Below are positions 8,648 through 15,930 of a stretch of DNA of 41,988 nucleotides, in pieces. The stretch's first letter is position 1, and each line of letters opens with the position of its first letter. The notes under the pieces are model-generated. The model had not been told where the DNA came from. It was given only the letters and a program-made list of their open reading frames with translations, and did no database searches. Origin of the DNA: an uncultured Clostridia bacterium (GTDB taxonomy: Bacteria > Bacillota > Clostridia > TANB77 > CAG-508); assembly GCA_934182605.1 (NCBI GenBank), contig CAKPRQ010000011.1, positions 1-41,988 on the forward strand, given 5' to 3'. Both the position numbers and the translations under genes were made by a program.

Positions 8648-8676
8648 TTGAACTTTAATACATTATAATATATAAT
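8648..8676 (+). promoter_or_regulatory. Promoter of tdk
   Basis: TTGAAC (8648-8653), 17 bases, TATAAT (8671-8676). A second TATAAT at 8664 lacks a partner at the right distance. Confidence 0.7.
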
Positions 8677-8707
8677 AACAAAAAACAAATGAAAGGGAGT
8701 AATAAAT

Positions 8708-9352
8708 ATGGCAAAATTATACTTTACACATGGACCAATGGGGAGTAGCAAGAGTGCAATGGCTCTTATGACTCAATATAATTATGAACAACAAGGATAT
8801 AATGTATTATTATTAAAATTAAATATAGATACAAGAGATGGAGCATTTATAAAAAGTAGGGCGGTAACAAGTAAAAAACCATGTATTCTATTTTCAGCAG
8901 ACGATAATTTAAAAGAAGTTTTATTAAAAGAAGAAATAAAAGGTAAGAAATATGATGCAATAATTGTAGACGAGGCACAATTTTTAACTAAATCACACGT
9001 AGAAGAATTAAAAGATATAACTATATATAAAGATATTAATGTATTTTGTTATGGTTTAAAAACTAATTATACTACACAATTATTTGAGGGTTCAAAAAGA
9101 TTATGCGAACTAGCAGATTCAGAACGTGAATTAAAATCAATTTGCAAATGTAAAAATAAAGCTACAGTAAATGCCTTGAAAATTAATGGGAAAGTTGTAA
9201 AAGAAGTTTTAGGGAATTGTGATATATTAATTGGAGATATAAATAGTAGAGATATTTATACATATGAACCAATGTGCTATAAATGCTGGGAAGAAGCTGA
9301 GTCTTTCAAGGTAGAAGATTTGTTTAATAATAAATTGCAAATAAAAAAATAG
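8708..9352 (+). CDS. tdk: Thymidine kinase (type II)
   Basis: Phosphorylates thymidine to dTMP in nucleotide salvage. The P-loop is GPMGSSKS (residues 9-16), where most homologues read GPMxSGKS. The Walker B/lid segment is IIVDEAQF, and the substrate region is FCYGLKTNY. Zinc ligands are the CKC pair (about 147) and the C-terminal CYKC. At 214 residues it is slightly longer than typical type II enzymes (about 190-200) because of its C-terminal tail. The ribosome binding site is AAAGGGAG. The next small gene follows after 16 bases and is probably co-transcribed. Confidence 0.92.
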   Translation: MAKLYFTHGPMGSSKSAMALMTQYNYEQQGYNVLLLKLNIDTRDGAFIKSRAVTSKKPCILFSADDNLKEVLLKEEIKGKKYDAIIVDEAQFLTKSHVEELKDITIYKDINVFCYGLKTNYTTQLFEGSKRLCELADSERELKSICKCKNKATVNALKINGKVVKEVLGNCDILIGDINSRDIYTYEPMCYKCWEEAESFKVEDLFNNKLQIKK

Positions 9353-9368
9353 GAGGAAAGATATAATT

Positions 9369-9656
9369 ATGTTATTTAATAAGGAATTTTATTATAATTA
9401 TATTAAAAAATTAGAAACTTATAGCATTATTAAATTTTCATTTATATTTTTCTTAATAAGTTTAACATTTATTGTTATAGCATTTTATTTTAATTTTAAT
9501 ATTGTTTTTTTTGCGTTTATAGGCATCTTATTATCTTTATTTGTAAGTTTTTATTTTTACACTAAAGATAAGTTAAAAATAGAGGAGTGCAAGATGAAAT
9601 TTGATATATATAATACTATAATAGATATATCTAAAAAACAAAATAATGATGGGTAG
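9369..9656 (+). CDS. Small two-helix membrane protein, host-side copy
   Basis: 95 residues of unknown function. Two hydrophobic segments (about 23-43 and 46-64) lie between a polar N-terminus MLFNKEFYYNYIKKLE and a polar C-terminus with MKFDIYN and IIDIS. The start has AGGAGG before it, and the gene lies 16 bases after tdk. A homologue at 16143 inside the prophage shares about 57 of 95 residues by hand alignment. Identity is very high at both ends, also at the DNA level, and low in the membrane part. The left phage repeat starts 54 bases after this stop. This copy may be a host gene captured by the phage, or the remnant of an earlier integration at the same site. Confidence 0.75.
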   Translation: MLFNKEFYYNYIKKLETYSIIKFSFIFFLISLTFIVIAFYFNFNIVFFAFIGILLSLFVSFYFYTKDKLKIEECKMKFDIYNTIIDISKKQNNDG

Positions 9657-9710
9657 TATAGTATAACTTTAAGTATTTTATAGTGCTTTATTAATAAATG
9701 ATATTCGTTC

Positions 9711-9731
9711 AAACATTGCACAAAATGAAAA
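9711..9731 (+). repeat. attL, left copy of the 21-bp direct repeat
   Basis: Begins AAACATTGCAC and ends AAAATGAAAA. It is identical to 16844-16864, while the flanking bases differ (C before and C after here; A before and T after there). It lies between the host small membrane gene and the first phage gene, as expected for a prophage junction. Confidence 0.8.
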
Positions 9732-9793
9732 CATTTAGCAAAGTATTTTGTATTAAATTTTTATTTTTCTATAAAAAATAATAAATTATTATA

Positions 9794-9830
9794 TAACATT
9801 AGATTTTAAAAATCTGATGTTATTTTTTTA
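9794..9830 (+). terminator. Terminator just upstream of the phage SSB gene
   Basis: TAACATTAGATTTT pairs with AAATCTGATGTTA (two mismatched bases), followed by seven T. The T-run ends about 12 bases before the ribosome binding site of the gene at 9857. It blocks host read-through from tdk into the phage. In the circular phage it would sit inside the leader of the structural operon, so it may act as an attenuator. Confidence 0.65.
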
Positions 9831-9856
9831 TTATTTTTGTGAAAGGAGTTAAAAAA

Positions 9857-10111
9857 ATGGAAAAAATTCAAGGTTATTTTGTAGGTTATAACACTCTTAA
9901 AAGTAAAGAAAAACAAACTAATTATTATGTAATCGAAGTTTTAATTCAAGATGTACAAGAGTTTTCTGTTACTTCTACTATTAAAAGAATTTTCTTAGAT
10001 AATAAAGATTACGTAAAATTTTTAGAAAAACATAAACCTTTTGATAATATTACATTGTCTTGCGTTGTAAATAAACGTACAGATAAAGTATATTATAATA
10101 TTTCTGAGTAA
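9857..10111 (+). CDS. Phage single-stranded DNA-binding protein (gpV-like)
   Basis: 84 residues, beta-strand rich (IQGYFVGYN, NYYVIEVLIQ, EFSVTSTIKRIF, NITLSCVVNKR, KVYYNISE), the size and pattern of the OB-fold gene V proteins that coat inoviral ssDNA before assembly. It is placed immediately before the major coat gene, as in other filamentous phages. I use the ATG at 9857, which has AAAGGAG in front of it, not the upstream GTG at 9839. The assignment rests on size, strand pattern and position rather than a diagnostic motif. Confidence 0.7.
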   Translation: MEKIQGYFVGYNTLKSKEKQTNYYVIEVLIQDVQEFSVTSTIKRIFLDNKDYVKFLEKHKPFDNITLSCVVNKRTDKVYYNISE

Positions 10112-10124
10112 TGGGGGTGAATTT

Positions 10125-10331
10125 ATGGACGAATTAAACACAGTTGCAAGTCAAGTTGATTTTACAAAAATCACAAGTGCTATAACTGGTGCTGTCTCTG
10201 TTGGAGATGTAGTAGGAGTTATTGCTATTGGTCTTGGTGCAGGAGTAGGCTTCTTCTTTGTTTTCTGGGGTGCTAGAAAATTATGGGTAATGTTCAAATC
10301 TTTCATATCCGGACGTGGTGGCAAGATTTAG
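10125..10331 (+). CDS. Phage major coat protein (pVIII-like)
   Basis: 68 residues with the layout of filamentous-phage major coat proteins: an acidic amphipathic N-terminus (MDELNTVASQVDFTK), a long glycine/valine-rich membrane helix (about residues 28-52, ending FFFVFWGARKLW) and a basic C-terminus (KSFISGRGGK) that would face the DNA. There is no obvious cleavable signal peptide. It has a strong GGGGGTG ribosome binding site and a terminator right after it, as expected for the most abundant virion protein. It follows the SSB gene by 13 bases. Confidence 0.8.
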   Translation: MDELNTVASQVDFTKITSAITGAVSVGDVVGVIAIGLGAGVGFFFVFWGARKLWVMFKSFISGRGGKI

Positions 10332-10371
10332 TATATTTTGCATAAATTGTATTATTTAACATTCTTTCTAA

Positions 10372-10398
10372 TAGCGTTTAATTTTAAACGCTATTTTT
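10372..10398 (+). terminator. Terminator after the major coat gene
   Basis: TAGCGTTTAA (10372-10381) and TTAAACGCTA (10384-10393) form a perfect stem followed by TTTTT. A terminator directly behind the gene VIII equivalent is a known arrangement in filamentous phages and separates abundant from scarce products. Confidence 0.85.
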
Positions 10399-10433
10399 AA
10401 AAAATTTTTACTTTTAAAAGAAGAGGTATTATT

Positions 10434-10613
10434 ATGAAAAATAAAATTTTTTTACAATTTAAAAAAGATGAAATAGCTTTTTTATATGCTTTAATTCAAG
10501 GTAATATAAATTCAATAGATAAAAAAGTTAATTTAACAAAAGAAGAAGAATTTGTAAAAACAAATTTACATAATTTAGAAAATAAATTAAATGCTTATAA
10601 AAAATTAGTTTAA
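10434..10613 (+). CDS. Small phage protein, 59 residues, unknown
   Basis: Short ORF MKNKIFLQFKKDEIAFLYAL... ending NAYKKLV, predicted helical and highly charged, with no membrane segment. It has a good ribosome binding site (AGAAGAGG, 7 bases before ATG) and sits between the coat-gene terminator and the pI gene in the same direction. Function unknown. A DNA-binding or regulatory role is possible but nothing shows it. Confidence 0.65.
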   Translation: MKNKIFLQFKKDEIAFLYALIQGNINSIDKKVNLTKEEEFVKTNLHNLENKLNAYKKLV

Positions 10614-10627
10614 GTTGGGGGTTTTAT

Positions 10628-11332
10628 ATGGTCATTAGTGATTTTTTATCAGGTAAATTAAATTTTTTTGATATTTTTAAGTTAATAAAATTTAAATCAG
10701 ATTTTAAGAAAAAACACCCTGATTATATGGACATAGACGGCCTTTGTATTTTCTGTGGTTCTCAGGGTAGTGGAAAAACTCTTTCTGCTGTTCAATATTT
10801 ACAAAAACTTTGTAATTTTTATCCAGAATCAATTTTAGTTACTAATACGGATATAAAAGGAATATCAAATGAAACTATTGAATATGACGGTATAGAATGT
10901 CTAAAATCTATTGAAAATGGCGAAAAAGGTGTAATTTACTTTATTGACGAAATACATCTTGAGTTCAATTCTCTTGAAAGTAAAAACATACCTATCGACA
11001 TTATGACAGAAGTATCTCAACAACGAAAACAACGTAAACATATTGTCGGTACTTCTCAAGTTTTTTTAAGACTTGCAAAGCCTTTAAGGGAGCAAATTAA
11101 AAATGTGGTTATTTGTAAAAATTATTTCGGTTTTATACAAATCAATGAACTTATTGATGGGACTAGTTCGTATGAAGAGAATGGCAAATTATATTATGAT
11201 AAAGTTGCTAAAAAAGTTTGGTTTCATAATCCTGATTTATATAATTCTTATGATACTTATAAAAAAATGAAAAGGTATAAAAAAGAATGGAATTCTTTTT
11301 CACCTTTAGATATATATGAAAGGGGGCTTTAA
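10628..11332 (+). CDS. Phage assembly ATPase (pI/Zot-like)
   Basis: 234 residues. This is the inovirus marker protein, an inner-membrane-associated ATPase that drives extrusion of the filament. Walker A is GSQGSGKT (44-51). Walker B is VIYFIDEIH (about 105-113), where Zot proteins carry their Asp-Glu pair. QQRKQRKHIVGTSQ resembles the sensor segment that follows in this family. Compared with the longer pI proteins of Gram-negative phages, it lacks an obvious C-terminal membrane helix and periplasmic domain, consistent with a single-membrane host. The GGGGG ribosome binding site lies 9 bases ahead. The gene below starts one base after its stop. Confidence 0.88.
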   Translation: MVISDFLSGKLNFFDIFKLIKFKSDFKKKHPDYMDIDGLCIFCGSQGSGKTLSAVQYLQKLCNFYPESILVTNTDIKGISNETIEYDGIECLKSIENGEKGVIYFIDEIHLEFNSLESKNIPIDIMTEVSQQRKQRKHIVGTSQVFLRLAKPLREQIKNVVICKNYFGFIQINELIDGTSSYEENGKLYYDKVAKKVWFHNPDLYNSYDTYKKMKRYKKEWNSFSPLDIYERGL

Positions 11333-11333
11333 T

Positions 11334-11492
11334 ATGCCTGTAATTGTTGATTATCAAGTTATTTTTAATTTGTTTGTTGAACTTATAAAATTTGCTTTTC
11401 CCATTTCTTGTATTTTTGGTTTAGGTGTAACACTTTGCAATATAGTTTTTGATATGATTTTTCCAACTCGTAAAAGGGGAGGTTACTTATAA
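11334..11492 (+). CDS. Small phage membrane protein, 52 residues
   Basis: MPVIVDYQVIFNLF... has one hydrophobic stretch (about residues 8-42, including FAFPISCIFGLGVTLC) and a basic end (PTRKRGGYL). It resembles the small minor coat proteins pVII/pIX or an assembly factor. It has a GGGGG ribosome binding site inside the end of the pI gene, and its TAA overlaps the ATG of the next gene (TAATG), so translation is coupled. Confidence 0.7.
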   Translation: MPVIVDYQVIFNLFVELIKFAFPISCIFGLGVTLCNIVFDMIFPTRKRGGYL

Positions 11493-11986
11493 TGTATGAT
11501 TATTTACAAGGTTTAGTCAATTCTTATAAAAATTTAGGCTATAATTATTATTTAATATATTGGCAAGATATAGAAGAGCAAAAAACTGAAAATGATATTT
11601 TAGTTAGTAATAATGTTATAAAAAGTGATATAACTTGTTATTTTGCAAAATCTCCGATTTTGCAAAATTCGGATTATTCTTTTACACTTCCTGATGATGC
11701 TTTATTGACCGTTTTAGATTATAACATTATAACGTTAGATGTTATATCAAGGCAAACTACAAAATTATTTGAAGACTATGAAATAGAATTATCCAATAAT
11801 TCTTATATTTTTACTAATTCTACTTTGGATACAACTTCTATTATAGTATCTAATGTTTATCCTAGTTTTAATGAAAATGAAAATTTACAAATTAATACTA
11901 ATATTGGTTTTACTAATTTTATTTTAGTTTTAATTTTCATTACTGCTATATTTTTCCTTTTATTTAGAAGATTTTTAGGGGGTTAA
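11492..11986 (+). CDS. Phage minor virion protein with C-terminal anchor
   Basis: 164 residues: a polar, Asn/Asp/Tyr-rich body and a single C-terminal membrane segment (FTNFILVLIFITAIFFLLF) ending RRFLGG. I see no typical signal peptide. The topology is that of an anchored structural protein. Its place between the small membrane protein and the adhesin suggests a minor coat or tip component. It has a GGGGAGG ribosome binding site. Function is inferred from position and topology only. Confidence 0.65.
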   Translation: MYDYLQGLVNSYKNLGYNYYLIYWQDIEEQKTENDILVSNNVIKSDITCYFAKSPILQNSDYSFTLPDDALLTVLDYNIITLDVISRQTTKLFEDYEIELSNNSYIFTNSTLDTTSIIVSNVYPSFNENENLQINTNIGFTNFILVLIFITAIFFLLFRRFLGG

Positions 11987-11990
11987 AATC

Positions 11991-13823
11991 ATGAAAAAAA
12001 TAAAATTGCAATATAAAATTTTAATTTTAATATTTTTATTTTTTACATTATTAATATTTAATAATAATAAATCTGAGGCTTATGTTTATGATATATCTGA
12101 AACCGTAAATAAAAAAGATTGTAAATATGTTGTATATTTAGCTCAGGATGATAATTTTTATCTTGCTTTAAATTATCAAGAAAATCTTTTATCTCCTTCT
12201 TTTTATTATGCTTATTTACCTGATATAAACGTTATACACCCTGCTTCAAATTCTTATTATAATGGCTTAAGGACTAATTATATTTATTTATTAAAAGAAG
12301 GTTTAATTACTTTTGTTGGTTCTTTTGTTAAAGAGGATTTATATACCTCTTCTTATGAACCTTATAAAGTAAAAGAAATATATTACTCTAATAAAGATAT
12401 TTATTACCATTCTAATTTTCCTAACGATATTTATCTTTGCCAGAAATCTGTTCCTGATGTTACTGCTTTAGAAATACAAGATGATTTTACTTTACAAATA
12501 TATCCTGCTGAACCTGAATATAGACCTAGTATTGATACACCAGAAAATTCTGACCCGTATGCTTTCTATTTAAGGACTCAACTTTTTCCTTGGGCTTTTT
12601 ATAGGACTTATCAGATTTGGTATGCTTATGAAGATTCTACAAACTTCGAACGTTATTTTGATATTAGGGCTGTAGAAAATAATGACTTTACAGCTGAAAA
12701 TTTAAAATTCTGTTTCTTATTTAAACCTACTGAATATGGTACTTATTATTTTAGACTATATAATACCGATACTGGAAAATTTAGTAATACTGTTACTTTT
12801 GAATTTACTGATAGTATTTTAAGTGGTACACACTTAGTCGGTCCTAGCGTTTTGCCTGTTCCCGAATTAGCTTTACTTAATACTTCTGAAGAGGTTTATG
12901 TTGTTACTCAGTGGCTTTCAAAATCTGATTTTTCTGAATTACAATTATATTATAGAAATACTGATAACCCTATTATTAAAACTGATTATTTTATTAAGTC
13001 CAATGCTGAAATTGAAACTAGCGATTATGATAATACTCTTTTTAGATTTAAATTTCCTATAGAGTATACTGGTACATATGATTTTGCTTTCGTTCGTGGT
13101 AACGAACGTTCCGCTGATAATAGCATTTATGTTGATATTTTTAATTTAGGTGATAATGAATTAGAAACTACTGGAATATTCGACTCAAGTATTCCAACTC
13201 TTTCTATTTCTGAATTAGATTATTTTAGCTATGAGGAAATTTTTGGTTATTCTCAGTGGTTTAATGAACACGATATTCAATATCTTATATATTACAGAAA
13301 TAAAGATATGAGTGATTTTGAAGAATTTACAGATTATACAATAGAAAAAAATTCTGAAAATCAATGGCGATATAAACTTAGATTTACTTATGATAGTACT
13401 TATTATTTTAGATTAGTTCTTAAATTTGAAAATACTATTTTATATGGTAATATAAGTACGTTTGACTGCACTTATTTTTCGTCTTTGAGTGATTTTGATA
13501 TCCTCAAAGATGAATTAATGGGTTTATGTAGAAATTCACTTGGCTTTTTATTTTACCCTTTTGACTTGATTTTTACCATTTTAGATAGATTTTTAAATAT
13601 TAAATTTGAAAATCCTCAGATTAACATACCTGATATATATTTACCTTTTTCGGGTCAAAATTATAAACTTATAGATAGTTTTACATTTAATTTTACTGAT
13701 TATATTAATCAAAATAATATATTTAAAACTATACATAACTTTATTCTTATTGGTTCTGATTTTATAATAATATGGGGTGTTGTTCACCTTTTACGAAAAG
13801 AATGGGAGGCGTTTTTTAAATGA
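11991..13823 (+). CDS. Phage adhesin (pIII-like) with internal repeats
   Basis: 610 residues. Signal peptide: basic MKKIKLQYK, then a hydrophobic core (ILILIFLFFTLLIF), with probable cleavage after SEA (about residue 30). The body holds about three related modules of roughly 100 residues. Each has a QW or IW motif, a YYRN/YAYE strand and ends in a TYYFRL/TYDFAF strand (near residues 205-265, 310-375 and 415-490). They look like Ig-like beta domains. The C-terminus has a membrane segment (FIIIWGVVHLL) and ends KEWEAFFK. This is the layout of a receptor-binding pIII protein held in the membrane until the phage tip is completed. The stop overlaps the next start (ATGA). Confidence 0.75.
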   Translation: MKKIKLQYKILILIFLFFTLLIFNNNKSEAYVYDISETVNKKDCKYVVYLAQDDNFYLALNYQENLLSPSFYYAYLPDINVIHPASNSYYNGLRTNYIYLLKEGLITFVGSFVKEDLYTSSYEPYKVKEIYYSNKDIYYHSNFPNDIYLCQKSVPDVTALEIQDDFTLQIYPAEPEYRPSIDTPENSDPYAFYLRTQLFPWAFYRTYQIWYAYEDSTNFERYFDIRAVENNDFTAENLKFCFLFKPTEYGTYYFRLYNTDTGKFSNTVTFEFTDSILSGTHLVGPSVLPVPELALLNTSEEVYVVTQWLSKSDFSELQLYYRNTDNPIIKTDYFIKSNAEIETSDYDNTLFRFKFPIEYTGTYDFAFVRGNERSADNSIYVDIFNLGDNELETTGIFDSSIPTLSISELDYFSYEEIFGYSQWFNEHDIQYLIYYRNKDMSDFEEFTDYTIEKNSENQWRYKLRFTYDSTYYFRLVLKFENTILYGNISTFDCTYFSSLSDFDILKDELMGLCRNSLGFLFYPFDLIFTILDRFLNIKFENPQINIPDIYLPFSGQNYKLIDSFTFNFTDYINQNNIFKTIHNFILIGSDFIIIWGVVHLLRKEWEAFFK

Positions 13824-14101
13824 TAGAAAATATTTTAGCTTGGGTTTTAGAAGCTTTAATTTTTATATGTAATTTACTCTTTGGATGGTTTCAACTTCCA
13901 TCTTTTCCAATTGAACTTACAGATAGCATTAATTCTTTTTTAGATTTACTTTTTAATAATTTATCTTTATTAGGTTTATTTATACGTCCTGTTACTTTTA
14001 ATGCTGTAATTTATATTTTAATTTCTTTATACACGTTTAAAATATTATATAAAGTTATATTTTGGATTATAAAGAAAATACCGTTTTTAAATATTAAATA
14101 G
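13820..14101 (+). CDS. Phage membrane protein, pVI-like
   Basis: 93 residues with an N-terminal hydrophobic segment (ILAWVLEALIFICNLLFGWF), a middle hydrophobic part and a C-terminal one (VIYILISLYTFKILYKVIFWI) ending KKIPFLNIK. Hydrophobic minor coat proteins that pair with pIII (pVI in M13) follow the adhesin gene, so this is the likely equivalent. The start overlaps the adhesin stop, so translation is coupled. The stop codon lies within the stem of the following terminator. Confidence 0.68.
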   Translation: MIENILAWVLEALIFICNLLFGWFQLPSFPIELTDSINSFLDLLFNNLSLLGLFIRPVTFNAVIYILISLYTFKILYKVIFWIIKKIPFLNIK

Positions 14102-14152
14102 GTCGGTGTATTAGTAACACCCGACCTATGTCCCAAAATTGGGAATTTTATT
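14099..14152 (+). terminator. Tandem terminator of the phage structural operon
   Basis: First stem: TAGGTCGGTGT (14099-14109, including the stop codon) with ACACCCGACCTA (14117-14128), one bulged C. Second stem: TCCCAA/TTGGGA (14131-14144), followed by ATTTTATT. The two are back to back. Confidence 0.75.
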
Positions 14153-14272
14153 AAAAACATTATTTATTTTGGTTTCCTTTTTTTTAATTTTTTGTTAATT
14201 ATGAAAAATGCGAAAATATAAAATGAGCATTTTTCATAATTAACAAAAAATCCATAAGGTTTTTAATAAAAT
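14145..14272. other. Probable phage origin and/or packaging signal
   Basis: Nested inverted repeats in a non-coding stretch directly before the Rep gene. The outer arms are 14 bp (ATTTTATTAAAAAC, 14145-14158, with its complement at 14259-14272). The inner arms are a perfect 24-bp repeat (14188-14211 and 14227-14250) around a 15-base loop. In filamentous phages, the region between the assembly genes and gene II holds the replication origins and the packaging hairpin. Which role each arm has cannot be told from sequence. Confidence 0.6.
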
Positions 14273-14312
14273 ATATATAAATATTAAAGAATAAAAAAGG
14301 AGTTTAAAAAAT

Positions 14313-15326
14313 ATGATTGATACTATTTGCATATATACTAATATTACTAAAGAAATTTACGATATAATATATAAAAAATCTATAATTAAGACTAGTTATT
14401 CAAATTATACTGGTGAGATGTTCTATAATATTATTAATGACCATTTAGAGGGTTCTTATTCTAGTAGCTTGAGTGTACGTATATTTAATAAGGACAATTA
14501 TATAATTAAAATTGAAGGTAGCTTACATAAGCTTAAACTTGGTTATAATTCACACAACGGTTTTACCGATATAATATATATATCCAATTTTATTATAGGT
14601 ATTGTTGAAGATTATTATAAAATAGAATTACCTCAAATTTATAAATGGTATATAAATAGGGTAGACATAGCAATTTGTTATAATTTACATAATCAAGATA
14701 ATATATGTACTTATATAAATAATCTTAAGAAATGTACTTTTCCACATAGAAAAATACATTTTTACAAAGACCAAAGCTTGTATTCTAGCGGTAGCACTAC
14801 TACTTTAAAGATATATAACAAATTATTAGAATTTAAAAAACACGATTTAAAAAAATTTATTAGTACTGATTTTAATATAATTGAATATTTAAATACTATA
14901 CAAGGTTATATAAGATTTGAATGTGAGATAAAAAAAAGAAAATTATTAAAATTTTTTAATAAAGATAAAGATATTAAAATTATTGATTTAAATTATTTAG
15001 AATTAAAAAAAATATGGAGTGGTGAGTTTATGAAATTGTTAAAATGTAATGAAAAAGAATTATTGATGTTAAATGAAAAAGAAAAAATAAGATTATTATT
15101 AGAAAAAAATTATAAGCCTGTTAAAGCAAGAAATTTATATAATTTTTATTTATCTGTACTTGTTGAAGGTTTAGACTTTATTAAAAATAATATGTCAAGT
15201 AGTAGTTTTTACAGAAATTTAGCAGAATTAAAAAAATTAAATATAGATTTTTCTCAAACCTATAATGTAGAATTTAGTAATACTGTAATTAATTTTAATC
15301 CGTTCAATTATAAAGAAGTTGCGTAA
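14313..15326 (+). CDS. Phage replication initiation protein (gene II/X type Rep)
   Basis: 337 residues. Inoviral rolling-circle initiator that nicks the plus-strand origin. Family features seen: WYINRVDIAICYNL in the middle, TTTLKIYNKLLEFKKHD (Tyr-containing, about 165-180) and GYIRFECEIKKRKLLKF (the conserved Glu-rich segment, about 196-212). A helical C-terminal part resembles that of the gene II family. It has a strong AAGGAG ribosome binding site. The origin-like repeats lie just upstream, so it probably acts on them. It ends in a bidirectional terminator shared with the converging regulatory genes. Confidence 0.78.
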   Translation: MIDTICIYTNITKEIYDIIYKKSIIKTSYSNYTGEMFYNIINDHLEGSYSSSLSVRIFNKDNYIIKIEGSLHKLKLGYNSHNGFTDIIYISNFIIGIVEDYYKIELPQIYKWYINRVDIAICYNLHNQDNICTYINNLKKCTFPHRKIHFYKDQSLYSSGSTTTLKIYNKLLEFKKHDLKKFISTDFNIIEYLNTIQGYIRFECEIKKRKLLKFFNKDKDIKIIDLNYLELKKIWSGEFMKLLKCNEKELLMLNEKEKIRLLLEKNYKPVKARNLYNFYLSVLVEGLDFIKNNMSSSSFYRNLAELKKLNIDFSQTYNVEFSNTVINFNPFNYKEVA

Positions 15327-15342
15327 TTTAAGCAACTTCTTT
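15312..15342. terminator. Bidirectional terminator between rep and the minus-strand genes
   Basis: AAAGAAGTTGC (15312-15322) and GCAACTTCTTT (15332-15342) are perfect 11-bp arms with a 9-base loop. The A-run and T-run on the two sides let it work in both directions. It overlaps both converging coding ends. Confidence 0.8.
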
Positions 15343-15651
15343 ATTGTTTTTATTATAAAATTGCATATAATTTTCCAATTTGTCTCTTATTATTTTTTTT
15401 GTAATCCTTTTATGAATTGGTATTTTATCACATATTATTCTTTCTTTTGTTATATTGTATGAAATTATATTATATAAGCACCATACATTAAAATATACGT
15501 CATCATATTCTTCTGTTTTAATAAATTTATTATTTATTAAATGTTTTATGTTTGTTAGGTATAACTCTAGTGCTTTTAATAATATTATTAAATCATACTC
15601 AGGTAGTTTAATTTCAATTTTTCTTAAAATTTCAGTTTCTTTAAATTTCAT
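15328..15651 (-). CDS. Phage protein, 107 residues, unknown
   Basis: Starts MKFKETEILRKIEIKLPEYD; predicted mostly helical, with many Lys and Ile, no membrane segment and no motif I recognise. I use the ATG at 15651 because AAAGGAGA lies before it. Its ribosome-binding leader (19 bases from AGAAAGG to ATG) is identical to that of the small gene just upstream on the same strand, and both run from the strong promoter at 15820-15848. It runs against rep and is likely an accessory or regulatory gene expressed in the lysogen (inference). Confidence 0.65.
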   Translation of the reverse strand: MKFKETEILRKIEIKLPEYDLIILLKALELYLTNIKHLINNKFIKTEEYDDVYFNVWCLYNIISYNITKERIICDKIPIHKRITKKIIRDKLENYMQFYNKNNKEVA

Positions 15652-15653
15652 TT

Positions 15654-15776
15654 TTATTCTCCTTTCTTTTCCCAAAAAATTTTAATTGCCTTTTTTACTT
15701 CTCCTTTATAACATTCTTCAATTTTATCATATAAATAATTTAAAAAATTATCTAATTCTTTTTCATCTATATACAT
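15654..15776 (-). CDS. Small phage protein, 40 residues
   Basis: MYIDEKELDNFLNYLYDKI... ending FWEKKGE, acidic-then-basic helical peptide. Its ribosome binding site and leader AGAAAGGAGAATAAAAATG is an exact copy of the one before the next gene (15649-15667 versus 15774-15792), which points to duplication. It is the first gene after the operator-controlled promoter. Function unknown. It could be an antirepressor-size regulator, but nothing proves this. Confidence 0.6.
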   Translation of the reverse strand: MYIDEKELDNFLNYLYDKIEECYKGEVKKAIKIFWEKKGE

Positions 15777-15796
15777 TTTTATTCTCCTTTCTAAAC

Positions 15797-15822
15797 AATA
15801 TATTTAATTTATTAAATATATT
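15797..15822. promoter_or_regulatory. 12-2-12 perfect palindromic operator
   Basis: AATATATTTAAT (15797-15808), TT, ATTAAATATATT (15811-15822). It overlaps the -10 box of the minus-strand promoter, so a bound protein would block it. The adjacent Cro/CI-type gene at 15931 is the obvious candidate ligand (inference). Confidence 0.6.
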
Positions 15823-15848
15823 ATACCATATTTTGTTTATTTTGTCAA
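15820..15848 (-). promoter_or_regulatory. Consensus promoter of the minus-strand phage genes
   Basis: On the minus strand TTGACA (15848-15843), exactly 17 bases, TATAAT (15825-15820). Both boxes are perfect consensus. It drives the two small genes at 15654-15776 and 15328-15651. Confidence 0.85.
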
Positions 15849-15877
15849 TTATTTTATTTAACTTCTTAAATATTTTA

Positions 15878-15906
15878 TTGTATTTTTTTTATTTATATGA
15901 TATAAT
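15878..15906 (+). promoter_or_regulatory. Promoter of the phage regulator gene
   Basis: TTGTAT (15878-15883), 17 bases, TATAAT (15901-15906). It diverges from the promoter at 15820-15848, forming a lysogeny-switch-like layout. Confidence 0.75.
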
Positions 15907-15930
15907 AAAAATATAAAAGGGGTGGTTATA

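Noticed and set aside
13090..13112. CGTTCGTGGTAACGAACG as a LexA-like palindrome
   Set aside because: It lies inside the adhesin coding sequence, the spacing does not match the LexA consensus, and no promoter is near.
15455..15916. Two hydrophobic plus-strand ORFs (15455-15685 and 15686-15916)
   Set aside because: They are antisense to the two small minus-strand phage genes and run through both divergent promoters; they have no ribosome binding sites.
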